NCBI GenBank assembly: GCA_032164245.1
Contig: JAVMKO010000001.1
Span: forward strand, 12,871,603-12,935,602
Reading direction: 5' to 3'
Source of the DNA: Sternotherus odoratus
Lineage: Eukaryota > Chordata > Testudines > Kinosternidae
DNA: 64,000 bases
Part shown: positions 33,957 to 45,922 of the stretch, one piece after another
Layout: every line of letters starts with the position of its first letter
How positions within the stretch are numbered: the first letter of the stretch is position 1
Made by a program: the position numbers and the translations under genes
The notes under the pieces: model-generated
Told to the model about the DNA's origin: nothing
The model's input: only the letters and a program-made list of their open reading frames with translations
Databases searched by the model: none

Positions 33957-36221
33957 CTGTGCATGTCACCTTTAAGGTTGTGCATACCAAACCCACAACT
34001 TCTGATTAGAAGTAGGCTGAACAAAGCCCAAGTTCTCACATTTCAAAGTGTTCAGAATAGAGATCTGGATTTTGCAGTTCAAGCCCATCTTGCAGCATCG
34101 ACGGGCCAGCTGACCTTGATATACAACTTTCCCGAAATTGCACAATTGCTATTTTTCAAATAAAATATTAGGCTTGAATCATAGCTACTAAGCGGGCGAA
34201 ATCCACACTTTTGCAGACAGCTAGCACAAGGACTATTCACTACTTAAATCTCACCTAAGCCCATAAAATATGGCTTCAGTGGGACTTAAGGTATGCATAA
34301 GCCTCTGATTTGATTAGTCCCTGCAGAAGGATGATGAATTTCAGTCTATGAATCTGTGAAACTTCATTGATTTTTTTTTTAAATTACACAGCCCCTCACT
34401 CAGAATGTCAGGTGGCTTTTTGGTGCTTTCAGTAGTAGGCGCGATGGAACCTCCTTCCTTGTAATATAATTACATGTGAGACAATACAAAACTGCTACAT
34501 AGGAAGATTTGGAGAAATGCAGTTTCTCTAAAGTAGAGTTTCTTTAAAGAGCAAATTCTGCTCTAAAAATTATTCTAGTACTGGCTTCATGAGATTCCAT
34601 GTTTATTATTTCAATAATTTCCATATATTCCATACTCAGTTTACAGGTAAAAGCTGGGGTGTTTTTTTTCTTACTGCCATCCCTGCAAACTCAGCCTGGG
34701 GTCTGAGTCAAGTGGGTTCTTTCCTTCTCAGCCATTATCACTCATAGTAAAGAGTTTGGTGGACAAATTATGCTCTGGTAGGCCTGTGCAGCCCCCATTT
34801 CCTTAATTGGGGTTGCACAGATGTAACAGTTTGGAATTTAGCGAGCCATTCTGCCCACAAGACACAGGAAGGAGCAGAAGTGAACTCACTCTTCTTTACC
34901 TGGGCTGGCTTGGTGGGAAGAACTCATTTGTGTGAGTAAATATTATACCAAATACACAGAAAGAATAGATCCATCGAGTAAGAAGGTGCTGTTTCTACAC
35001 AGTTCTTTTTCAGAGTAGAAGTGTGCTGTAACATTTACTTTTTAAGTAAGTAGTGTCAGTCTTATTGGTAAATTGAGAGTTAAATATAAAATAGCTTCCA
35101 CAGCCGATTGATATCATGCAATCTGTCAGATGCTATGCCTGCACCTCCATTTAAATGGATAAGACAAACATATGTGAAATTTAGAAAGGCTGGATTAAAC
35201 GGTTTGCGTGCATTCACTCATCCTCTGGCTTTGCTTTTTAGCATTTTATTTTTATAGTCTTCTTATCTGTTCATAAGTGGGAACTACACTGTGTTTGATG
35301 AGGGTAATTTTTCTGTATATTGTGTCTTCCTTTTGGCATTTATGAATTAAAAAGCAGGACAACATACCAGTGAGAGAGCACCATTGTAGTACAATTAGCA
35401 ATTTAATCATACAGAGTCAGTTATGAGGCAACTGGCTTGGGGAAAATATCACAGATGTTAGAGACAAGCATAACATAGATACCATCTTTGTGCATTGCAT
35501 CAGGTGGTCCCAGAACCCATTCAGGGAATCCCAATAGCATTTTATACTGCACCTCGCTCCAGGGAGAAAAGGTGACAGTGTGTTTTTAAAAAGGAAGTGG
35601 TAGGCCTGGTCCTGTTCCCAGTGATATCAGCTGGGGTTTTCTCGCTGGTTTCACTGGGAACGGTATAGTTATTATTAGTTAGGAAGTGTAACTCCACTGT
35701 CTTCGGTGGAATTGCTCCTGGTTTACACATGCGTGTGTATGGATGGGGGGGGGGGGGGAGGGCTGTGACCCTTGCAATATTAGGCCACAATCCTGCCTAC
35801 ACAACAATAGGTCCCTGTGGAAGACAATGCATTTTAGGTAGTGACCGCTACACCTGGAGTGTTTGCAGAACTGGGTCAGTAGAAGGCAAAACTCAGATTT
35901 AACATTGGGGGGAAGTGATAGGACATACAAGCAACGAGTTAGATTGTGCAACCCCTACTCCCATTAGTGAGCATTTACGCAAGCCCGGTGTGCTTTCTGC
36001 AGTCACTCACATTACTCATATGTGTGAGTGCTCCCCCATGTTGTAGTTACACACACTACTCCCACGGAATCAGCGTGATGACTGGAACTCACCTGATTAG
36101 TTGTGTGATATTTTAAGTAGACTGTCCCAGAAGGCCCATCTCTAGCCACTGTTAGTTCCACTTAAAAACAAACTACGGTATCCTCATTCTGCCCTTTTAG
36201 CTTACCTGCCTATTCTCCATA
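33957..36221. other. Mostly unique DNA
   Basis: A G run near 35745-35758 and AT-rich patches are visible. No exon or known repeat was recognised. Confidence 0.4.
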
Positions 36222-36229
36222 GCCTAGCT

Positions 36230-36620
36230 CAGAAGCACCCAACTTTTCAACATGCCGGGGGTACTCAAGCCCCAGCTCTGCTCTGGGTTCCACCCCACCC
36301 CTTCCCCCAAATCTCCACTTCTGCCCTGCCTCTTCCCACCCCCGCTCCACTCTGCCCAGCCTCTTCCCATCCTGTTCAGCCTCCTTCCCCGAGCACACTG
36401 CATCCTCGCTCCTCCCCCTTCCCTCCCAGCCTTCTGCTCGCCACAAAGCATCTGTTCGTGGCAGGGAGAGGGAGGTGCTGATTTGTGGGGCCTGCTGCTC
36501 AGGAGGCACTGGGGGAGATGGAGGGTGCTCTTATGGAGGCTTCCACTGGGTGTTCTGCACCCACCATTTATTCCTCAGGGGTGCTCCAGCCCCAGAGCAC
36601 CCACAGAATTGGCACCTATG
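36230..36620. mobile_element. Non-autonomous hAT element, element A of a tandem pair
   Basis: The right end, reverse complemented, is CATAGGTGCCAATTCTG and the left end is CAGAAGCACCCAACTTTTC. Flanks are GCCTAGCT (36222-36229) and GGCTAGCT (36621-36628). Its words ggtgctccagccccagagca and gggtgttctgcacccacc show the same family as 18286, in opposite orientation. The interior is CT-rich. Confidence 0.88.
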
Positions 36621-36628
36621 GGCTAGCT

Positions 36629-38272
36629 ATGGGGTTGGCAAATGTTTTGGCCTGAGGGCCTGTAAGCGAAGCGGTCACTCACCCCGGCGGCGCCTCCTGC
36701 TGGTCGTCTGGGGAATCAGCTCTTTCAGCATCTGGAGCACCCTCTGCCGGCTGATGTCCGCTCCTGCTCTGGCTCCGTGTCCCTCCCGGACCCCGGTGCC
36801 CACGAACTGAGGGTGCTGCACCCTTGAAGAACCCACCCCCCCAAGTCTTAGGGTCTCCCCCTCCCTGGGGAACCCTGCACCCACTATCCCTACCTTGCCT
36901 CAGGCTTTGCCTCTGCTAGTCACCATTTGCCTCCACACACTGAGGCGGACTGCAGTATCAGGCTGCTCATCACAGGCAAGAAGGGTTTGGCCAGCTGCTT
37001 CTACCCAGCCTGGGGTTGCCTCCTCACACCCCCAGTACCCCATGGGTCGGGCCTATGCTAGGCACGGCAGCCTGGGGCCCTCTCTCTAAAGCTTTGCAGC
37101 TCCCTGGCTCCCAGTTGCCTTGCCCTGTCCCAGTCCAGGTACCCTGTTTTAGGCTCTCAGCAGCTAGGCCTGTCTCCCTCTGCTTACAGAGGAGACTGCC
37201 TTATCTCTAGCCCTGGGTGAGGCCTTCCGCCAGGTCTTGCAGCCTGGGGCTCTCAGGCTAGAGCCCCCTAGCTCCAGGTGCCTAGCCCCAGCCCTGCACC
37301 TCCCTGGCTACCCACTCGCTCCCAGCAGCTAGGCCCGTCTCCCTCTGATCACAGAGGAGACCTCTGTGTCTTCTCTCCTTGTCTTCCTCTCTCTCTCTCT
37401 CTAGACCCCTTATGCAGGCCTGAGTGTTTGGGGCGTGACCTCTCAGCTGAGCCTGCTTCCCAATCAGCCAAAGAGTTTGCAGGCTCCCAGCCACAGACCC
37501 CTTTCCCAGAGCTATCCCAGCCCTGGCCGGCAGGGAGCGGGGAGCACCCCGCTACAGGGCCACATCGGGGTTCAAAATTGTATGGAGGCCGGGTAGAAAA
37601 GGCTGTGCCTCCCGAAGCAGCCTGGCCCCACCCCATATCTGACCCCTGCCAACTTTCCACCCCGACTGCCCCCGCAGAATCCCTGATCCATCCAACTGCC
37701 CTGCTCCTTGTCCCCTGATCTCCCCCTCCAGAGACCCCTGCCCCTAACAATCCCCACCAAGACCACACCCCCATCTAAGCCCCCCTGCTCCTTTTCCCCT
37801 GACCGTCCCCTCCAGAGACCTCCTGCCCCTAATCACCCCCCAGGACCCCACCCCCTATCCAATCCCCCTGCTCCCTGTCCCCTAACTGCCCCGCCCCCTA
37901 GCTACACCCCCGCCCCCCGACAGGTCACCTGTGACTCCCATGTCGTATCAACTCCACCCTCGTTCCCCATCCCCTGGCTGTTCCCCGAGACCTTCTAGCC
38001 CTTATCCAACTCCCGGCCCCTCAGCCCCCGCCCCCAGCCCCCTTCCATTCCTCTCAGAACAGCATGTCTGGCCTGGAGCCAGACACACTGCCCTGCTGAG
38101 CTGCTGGAGCACACAGCCTTGCACTCCCAGAGCGCTGCTCACGTGGTGTGCTGAGGCTGCTGGGGGGGGGAGGGAGGAGTAGCCTCCCCTGCCGGGAGCT
38201 TGGGGGGGGGGGGCGGACAGAATTAGCCTGCGGGCCGGATGTGGCCCCCAGGCTGTAGTTTGCCCATCCCTG
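36629..38272. mobile_element. Non-autonomous hAT element B, split by a solo LTR
   Basis: The left end ATGGGGTTGGCAAATG and right end (reverse complement) CAGGGATGGGCAAACTAC are flanked by GGCTAGCT and GCCTAGCT (38273-38280). It keeps ttggcctgagggcc at the left and gcgggccggatgtggccccc at the right, as in 29564. Without the LTR the element is about 740 bases. It directly abuts element A, sharing one target copy. Confidence 0.88.
36661..37556. mobile_element. Solo LTR inside hAT element B, perfect 5-bp duplication
   Basis: It begins TGTAAGCGAAGCGG and ends CACCCCGCTACA, with GGGCC at 36656-36660 and 37557-37561. Excision of the LTR plus one GGGCC restores ctgagggccacatcg, the sequence of the related hAT at 29564. 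Length is 896 bases and no coding sequence remains. Orientation is not certain. Confidence 0.9.
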
Positions 38273-38394
38273 GCCTAGCTGATTGAACAGCCCATTTAGA
38301 CTGAAATGTTGTTCTTCTATTTTAAAGAAGAGGCATTTTTCAGTTAGATGATCAGGAATGGAAGGAGCTTTCTTCTTTGTTCAGTCCTCTAAAC

Positions 38395-38579
38395 CAGTGC
38401 TTCTTCACCTATTTACCATTGTGGGCCACATGCAGCCTCTATGTGTTATTGGGCTGCAACCACACACTATATATACGCTGCCTCTATGGTCCAGAGGATA
38501 TTACATGGGCCGCAGCTGTGTGCTGAGTAGGCTGCAAGTGGCCCATGGGCTGCAGGTTGAGAATCACTTCTCTAAACTT
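38395..38579. mobile_element. Short hAT element
   Basis: Ends CAGTGCTTCTTCACC and (reverse complement) AAGTGATTCTCAACC, with identical 8-bp copies CTCTAAAC at 38387-38394 and 38580-38587. The interior mirrors gggccacatgcagcc with ggctgcaagtggccc. Confidence 0.92.
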
Positions 38580-38752
38580 TTTCCTTTTCCTTCAATAACA
38601 GTTCATAGACCAAAAATCATCTGGTCGGGCTCTCTGAAGTGCCATGTTCTCCTGACCACAAGTGAGAAGGAAAGCACTGGGAACTTTATTTGGTAAAAAC
38701 GCCCCCTGAGTCTTACCAGAGAGGATGGATGTACACAAGTTTTGCCCTCGAT

Positions 38753-39010
38753 CAGGGGTCTCCAAATTACAGCCGGGGGTCTGGATCCGGCCTGTGGCGT
38801 TGATTTGTCCAGCTCCCCAGCTGAGCAGGCACGTGGAGAAGCTGCCGCTGTCCCCCCCCCCATGTGAGTTGCTGCCGCTGGCCCTATGTGCGGAGGGGTG
38901 AGTGCCGCTGCGACGTGGCCAGAGGAGCAAATAGGAGGCATGCCAGCCACCCACGAAGCCCCTTCAAAAATCTAATATGGCCCTTGTCTCAAAAAGTTTG
39001 GAGACCCCTG
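38753..39010. mobile_element. Short hAT element
   Basis: Ends CAGGGGTCTCCAAATT and (reverse complement) CAGGGGTCTCCAAACTT, flanked by CCCTCGAT and CCCTAGAT (7 of 8). The interior repeats the word gctgccgctg. Confidence 0.92.
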
Positions 39011-39018
39011 CCCTAGAT

Positions 39019-40770
39019 CATGACTTTTAGGCACAGCCCTGAGTCAAGAACTGCTATATAAGCTGCTCCACTTCAGACGTCACTCCAGGAGGCATTGTGA
39101 CCCAGAGATACCCCTCGGCATCACAGTTATTCCCCTATATATCCTGGATACGGGGATTAGTAATTTACTGCTGGCCTATACCACAAAAAAGTACCTCGAT
39201 TCTGTGCTAGCTCAGCTTCTCTCGTCACTCATTTCCTTCCTGCTCTGGGAGGTCGTAAGTGAGCAAATAGCCCTGCTTCTTCCTCCCTGCCAAGATGACT
39301 CAGATGGGGGTAGCCTGCATGAGAGAGTGGTTCTCACTTCCCTGGAAAGGTGCATAGTTCAAAATTTCGATATAGCCCTTTCTTAGTATGCTTTGGGCAC
39401 ATATCTGGACCAAACTCATTACACACTGAATGAACACCACATGGTAACAACTTTCCTAGCACTGCTGATCTGGTCTGGCTTTGATCTGGTGATCTAGTGA
39501 TGGAAAGGGACATAGACAGTTTTATTATTAATTCTTTAGTAGCATCTCTTTTATATTGTCAAGGCATTTCATTTCCTCATATACAAACACATTAAAAATG
39601 CATCACCTTAACTGCCTTTTTTTTTTTTTAAAAGCACTCTATGCATTCTGCCCACTTCTCCCACAGCCACCCCCTCTGAATGAGTCCCTGGTGTGATGGA
39701 AGGAAGAAATGGTGCCATGGTGTCAGCTAAGCCCCCACTGTGTTTGGAAGTGTGAGAATCACATGAAGATGTTGGTGGCTCAGTTGTGCCATTGTTGTGC
39801 CCTGTGTGTTTTCTAAGTTAACTAAAAATTATGACAGGCTGAACCTTTTATTAATGTAGGCCACTAAAAGACACTTGGTGAGGCTTGTGCTTTATTCTTA
39901 TTGGGTGAAATTCAGCCTCATATAAGAGGCAAGCTAATAAAGGACTGTGCATAATGTCCATCAAAATAGGCCCTCAGTGGAACTTAAGTGATAGACCTTG
40001 AACTGGCCCTTTGCACAGAGGTGAATGTACACAGTATGTGTAATTAAAAATACGGATATATGTTTAAAATAACGTGGCCAGATCCTCAGCTGGTGTAACT
40101 TGACCTGGCTCTATGGAATAAACGAGCATCACTCCTTCAATGGAGCTATGCTGATATGTACTGGCTGAGGGTCCAGCTCATAAATTATTTGTCAATAAAT
40201 AATTTTAGAACCAAGGCTTAAAATAAACAGACTTTCCCTGGGGGGAGAAAAAGAGACCTGAGTTGCTGGTTGTGCTGTGGGCTGCTAAATCTGTATAAGA
40301 AAGATGAAGTAACTTCTCCCTATTACATAGAAATGAATAAATGATAATCATCAGTCACTCTGTGCATCTGAGGCTTTTAAACCCCTCCCTGAAACAATTT
40401 AAATACGAACACCTGCTAACGTCCTTGTAAAATAAGTGCTCCTCTGAAGCTTTTGCCAACAAATTGGAAAGATTTATTTCCTCATAAAGGCTTTGTTGTC
40501 AGCTCAGCCAATATGTATTTACACTGTTTACTTTAAGTTATGTAAATGAATCCACTGACAAATGCAGGAACCAAGAAAATAAGTTTACTTAACCATAGAA
40601 TGCAGTGACTTAACAAAAAGTCGCTGGTTTACATGCTGAAATACTACCTTTTACGTGTGTGCAACTTAGCAAACTCAGAAACGGCAGAATTTTAATAAAG
40701 GCTCATAAAACTTTAAAGTGCGGTTCTACTCTGAGAAGTGACTCTAAAAATTGAACCATCTTATTCTCCC
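39019..40770. other. Unique DNA, nothing recognised
   Basis: Composition is AT-rich with a T run at about 39618. The part from 40380 to 40680 is free of repeats I know. Confidence 0.4.
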
Positions 40771-41110
40771 ATAAGAATGGCCATACTGGGTCAGACCAAA
40801 GGTCCATCTAGCCCAGTGTCCTGTCTTCCAGCAGTGACCAATGCCAGGTGCTCTAGAAGGAATGAACAGAACAGGTAATCAAGTGATCCATCCCCTGTCG
40901 CCCATTCCCAGCTTCTGACAAACAGAGGCAATGGACACCATCCCTTCCCATCCTGGCTAATGACCATTGATGGACCTATCCACCATGAGTTATTTTGAAC
41001 GCTGTTATAGTCTTGGCCTTCATAACATCCTCTGGCAAAAAGTTTCACAAACTGACGGAGCATTGTGTGAAAAAATACTTCCCCAATCTGTCTGCTGTGT
41101 ATATTCACAG
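40771..41110 (-). mobile_element. LINE-like 3' region, longest copy here
   Basis: ataagaatggccatactggg, ggtccatctagcccagtgtc, ccaggtgctctagaaggaat, catcctggctaatgaccatt and gtgaaaaaatacttcccc are consecutive landmarks of an abundant reptile repeat, probably a CR1-group LINE, lying on the minus strand. No coding part is present. Confidence 0.75.
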
Positions 41111-44100
41111 GCTGTTCTGTTTTCTGTAGTGAAAAATTAAATGTTGCTACTCTTGCTCCTGGCTGCCTTGTAGATCTAATGCAGCCCTGGGAGAATGAAC
41201 TGTATTCTTTTCTGGCTTGTGCATCATTAGTAGAATTGTTAATGAAGTTCCCTTTACAGGACTGTCTTTACAATCTCAGTGACACCTGTTTGACCCTGCT
41301 AAAGCTAAGGCTGCATGTGCAGGGCTGGAACAGACTACACTATCTTTTTTTACTTCTGAAATGAGCAAATTTGATATGGAGCCACCGAGACAAGATCAGT
41401 GTGGAATGATGCCGTTTTCACAAAGTCACTTTTCAGAGCAGAACCACATTTCAATACATATAATGGATGATATGTATTTGGGGAACAGTCACTCAGTAAC
41501 CCAGGAGAGAAATACTTGGAAGCAGTAATGCTGGAAAAGGTGTGTGGTAACAGTGGACAGCTACCAGCACATGAGCACACATTCAGGCTAATGGGCTTCA
41601 GTATTCCTTTGCAACTGACTTTTTAGTGTTCATAAACCTGGTCTGTGCTGAGGTGATTTAAAGCATTGTACAGGTTTTTAGGTTTGCATCTGTGTACCTC
41701 TGCCTCTTTGAGATTTCATTATTATTATTATTATTATTTATCTTTTGCTGATCATAATGTGGGAGGGTATCCTCTCCGCCCTCTGCTCATGAGGTTATGT
41801 ATGTGTCTTGTAGATGCTAAAAATCTCTTGCCGGTACTGCATACTAGAGAGTACCGCCCTACTTGCACTACTGAGGAGAGGGCAGACGGTAATGAGAGAG
41901 GAAGAAAGAGTGGCCATGGGGAAAGGGAGCAAGGCTTTAGGTCAGTGAAAAGAGAAGAAAGATGAGTGGTGAAGAGTTCAAAATTAGCATTTGAATGGGA
42001 AAAAGAAACCAATAAGTGGAGACAAAAATATTAGAAGAGGCTGAGTGATGATAGGGGAGGAAGATTCCTTCTGGTTGAGTAGAGCATAGCTCTTGGAAAG
42101 ACATCTCGTCTTGATGGAAAGACATCTCGTCTTGATATAAAGACTTCAAGGGATGGAGAATTCCGTAGGTCCCTTAGTAAATATTGCGGTAAAAGTCTCA
42201 TTACATGATGCATGGCAGAAGCAAATCATTTAACCCTGGAGTGTGCAAAACTACCGAACATTTCCCTGTGAAATTTAACATGCACATTTTCACTGCTTTG
42301 GATGACTTTCGTGCGCCTCACATTAGCTTTTCCTTTAAATTCAAGGAAGTGGCAAATTTCACCCCCAAACTGTGGAATTTCACATTTCAGTTGTTGAATC
42401 TGAAGTCTCCTCCCACTTGGCATGGGCTCCTTTTCACTTGCAAATGAAAGCATTTTACTGTGGAAGAGGCTAATTTTTGTTCAAAAGGTATTTCATGTGA
42501 AAGGTGAAATCTGAATTTCCAAATGGAATGGACACAAGTTTTCCAGTTCCTAGCAAAATGCAAGTACCTCTCACCCCCAAAAGATCAACTTACTTTGTCT
42601 TTTGTTGTAACCATTACAGGTCTCTATTTGAGCTAAATTAGGAAATCAGGCTGTCCTTCTAGCTGACACAAAGCTTTTTTATACATTGTGACCCTTCCTT
42701 TTGATCACTGAGGGGACACTGTCCCATTTTGACACATTTCTAAAATGTCCCCCGGGAGAGAAATTCACTACACCCCTCCCCCCCAGCCTTTTCAATCAGA
42801 GTAATCCAGAACTCCACAGAGGGGTTAGAGGGATGGAATTCACCTCTCTTAATCTGCTTTGTTGCTGTGCAGCCTGTCTGTAGTGTCTATTTCATTTTAT
42901 GGGCTGGATTGCTAGCCAAAGCTCATCCATGCCACCTGCTTCAGGTAGGTGTCAGCAGCTGGGTCAGCAGAAGGTTGGAACCACCAGCTCCTTCCCTTGC
43001 TCTCCTGCAGTGGCCCATTCCATGCCAGAATATTCAATCACCATCGGTAATGCATTGGGGGGTGCGAAATCCCTCCCCCCCTTCCTTGGCACTCCACCAC
43101 TGTCCTCATACCAAACTACTGTGGGGCTTAAATGGGTCTGCTGGGGTGAATTTCACCCTGGGAAGCTAATATGTCACTCCCTTTTTGTTCATGTTAAAAT
43201 GATAGAGAGCATTAAAAGAAACATAAATTAGCAGCTGCAGGTTTCCAGGGATGTATCCTTCCTTCCCCCGCTAACTTCTCAGTATGCGAATACAGTGTCC
43301 TCTCAAACATGCTGTCCGAGATCCACGCCAAATTGTTTTGAACTGTGTTACTGATGAGAAGCACAATGACAGCAGCGTCTGCTATTGTGTGTGCAATGTG
43401 TACAAAACAGCAAGAGATGGAAATGAGTTCTTAGAAGTTTCATTTTTAAAAATAGGTTGGGTGCGTGGCAGCAATCTCCTAGGAAACTCATATTCGTATT
43501 ATGAAAGTATAATGTATGGTAATTATATATCAGATAGAATAGACTAGAAGTGGCTGTCAGATTGTTTCTGCTAACATATTCCAACAGGGAAGGTCACAAG
43601 TCTATAATAGTTAGTTATGGTTGGCTTTCCTGAAAGGTTTGCCGTAGTGAGATTATTCCTCTTATGTCATTGCTCTCAGAAAAGCAAGTAACGGGGAGTT
43701 TCTGGGGATTGAGAATGGCATACAGAGACTCTGACCTCTAGTTTGGCAGTCCAGGGCAGTGGTGTCTGAGAGCCTTTACTATCGGTGACTTCTGGGTGAA
43801 ATGTGCAGGGCTTAAGTAGGGCATATATAACCTGCTGATGAGTGTGTGTTAGAGATCCTGTTCGTGCCCAGTCTGCAGAGGCCATGAGTCTGTTACAGCC
43901 CCACCAAGGTAAGCTTGGTTCTCTAGCTTAAGCTGTAGCGCTTCCTGCCGTTATCTTGGAGATCCCTGGTTTAATACCTGGTGTGTTGACCAGTATGGTG
44001 ACCGTCACATCTAGGTTTTATGCTGTCTTCTGTTTCGGGGGTGACTGTCACACAAGGTGAGTTTGTGCCCTCAAGGTGAAATTCAGCTCCATGCAGCAAG

Positions 44101-44590
44101 TTGGCATGAGGCCTACATACATAGGATTGAAGTGGTGCATAGGCTTTTGCTGGCCCTTTGCACAGGTGCAAATTTCACCCTCAGTTCTGTTATTGGCGTA
44201 ACAATGAGGGACCTGTACTTCAATTCACCACTTTTCTGGCAGTGTCAGCAGAGAGGCCAAAGGCTGAATCTACTGCGGAGACTAAACTACCCAATGTTAG
44301 AATGAGGTGCCAAGGGCCTTCAGAAAATACAGCGGAGTGAGATCTCCCAGGGTGGTATAGGTGCTGGTGGTTAATGCAGCGTTTACCTACTGCCTTCCCC
44401 TCTAAGGTCCTGAGGGCATTTATGGTCTTTCCTCCTTTCAGATAAAGGCACCTGTAGCAGCACTGTCACCACATCATGCTGGGATTATCTGGTCGGCTCA
44501 GATGTCACGTGAGCTGTCTTCCTGCTGTTTGCTGTCTTTTGCCTTTGAGTTTAGCTCAGCATATGCCTCCTCATGCCCTATAATAACACA
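41111..44590. other. Unique DNA with two small repeats
   Basis: An (ATT)n run lies at about 41717-41739. A 21-base unit (ggaaagacatctcgtcttga) is tandemly duplicated at 42095-42136. The phrase 'ttcaccct' and its complement recur around 43150 and 44080-44180, perhaps an old interspersed repeat. No exon is recognised. Confidence 0.4.
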
Positions 44591-44806
44591 AGTGACAAAG
44601 AGTCAGGTGGCACCTTAAAGACTAACTAAAGTATTGAAGCATAGGCTTTTGTGGGCTAATACCCAAAGCTTTCGTGGGCTAATACCTGAAGTGGGTATTA
44701 GCCCACAAAAGCTTATGCTTCAATACTTTAGTTAGTCTTTAAGGTGCCACAGGACTCTTTTTGTCACTTCTTCAATTCCAGACTAACACGGCTACCTCTC
44801 TGTTTG
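44591..44806. mobile_element. Two SINE copies head to head, long palindrome
   Basis: A plus-strand partial copy (ggtggcaccttaaagactaa at 44607) is followed by a full minus-strand copy ending with cacggctacctctctg. Arms 44591-44664 and 44693-44768 pair over about 74 bases with few mismatches. The family core agccgtgttagtctg and ggcaccttaaagactaac mark a SINE-like repeat abundant in turtles and crocodilians. Confidence 0.85.
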
Positions 44807-44830
44807 TATAATAACACAGAGGCTTGAATC

Positions 44831-44942
44831 AGAGAGGTAGCCGTGTTAGTCTGGAATAGCAGAGGTAACAAAGTCCTGTGGCACCTTAAAGACTAACTAT
44901 AAAGTTTTGAAGCATGAGCTTTCGTGGGCTAATACCCACTTC
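44831..44942 (+). mobile_element. Third SINE copy of the palindromic cluster
   Basis: cagagaggtagccgtgttag to gtgggctaatacccacttcg is a full forward copy. It pairs over about 110 bases with the reversed copy at 44692-44806, across a spacer of only 24 bases, making a second possible hairpin. Confidence 0.85.
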
Positions 44943-45787
44943 GTAACTTCAAACACAAGAGGCAGCATTGGGCAACCAGGGACAGCCTCTATCCTACCCC
45001 AGTCACCACCTGTGCTTTCTGGTCTGACACTTCTCTGTTGGTGGAGTCACACCAAGTTACCTCTGTGGATCTAAGTTGTGTTGGGCAATGGGCTCCCTGC
45101 TACTGGGATGCAGAACCACAAATCAGTAGAATCTGTGCTTAATGTGCCATGGTTTGAATGGAATTTGGGGCGACTTCCAATTCTTGAGACCTTCCGGGAA
45201 ATTTCCCTGTAGGTCACTGTTGTTTTTGTGTAGATGGAATATATGGGCACAAAAAGTCAAAGGTATTAACATGACACAGTCACTATCAAACATTAAACAG
45301 TATTAAACAAGGTTTGGGGTTTGGTATACATTCAGTACCATAGCAAGCCCATCATTAAAAATCTTTTAAGCCATTTATTAAAGAAACAGAAAAGAAGGTG
45401 GGGAAGGTTAAAACATTTGAATACATTTCAAAGTATTAAATAAGTCATTCACTTTAACAGCCTTTCTTGTTCCCTTTCTCTTTAGCTGGAGAGAGCTTTA
45501 GAAGGAAAAAACACCTTGTGTCACAGTCTCTTAGGTGATGTTCTAGTGATAACTATCCTATTTGGGGAAAAGTGAAGAAGAGAAGAAATTAGTGGAAGTG
45601 GGCTGGAGCTGTCATTGCTGTCGTTTTTAAAGTGCAATTCTGTTTCCTAGAAGACAAAACAAGACGCACAAAGGGGAAAAGGAAAGAACAGCAAAGTGAA
45701 AATGCAGCTTCTGTCTGAGGCATTGACTTTCCCTTGCAAACTCACTGCTGGAAAAACAGATACCTGGTCTTGTCAGGTTTAAGATTA
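44943..45787. other. No gene or repeat recognised
   Basis: Unique DNA between two SINE clusters. Confidence 0.4.
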
Positions 45788-45922
45788 GCAGCCGTGTTAG
45801 TCTGTATCTGTAAAGAAAACGAGGAAGACTTGTGGCACCTTAGAGACTAACCATAACCAAAGCTTATGCTGAAATAAATTGGTTAGTCTCTAAGGTGCCA
45901 CAAGTATTCCTTGTTTTCTTTA
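45788..45922. mobile_element. SINE fold-back copy
   Basis: The forward part starts agcagccgtgttagtctg; its arm 45811-45853 (with ggcaccttagagactaacca) pairs with 45880-45922 with two or three mismatches around a 26-base loop. It is a second, independent fold-back of the family at 44591. Confidence 0.85.

Noticed and set aside
44833..44850. tRNA-like start of the SINE
   Set aside because: I could not fold a tRNA cloverleaf; it marks a repeat family, not a tRNA gene.
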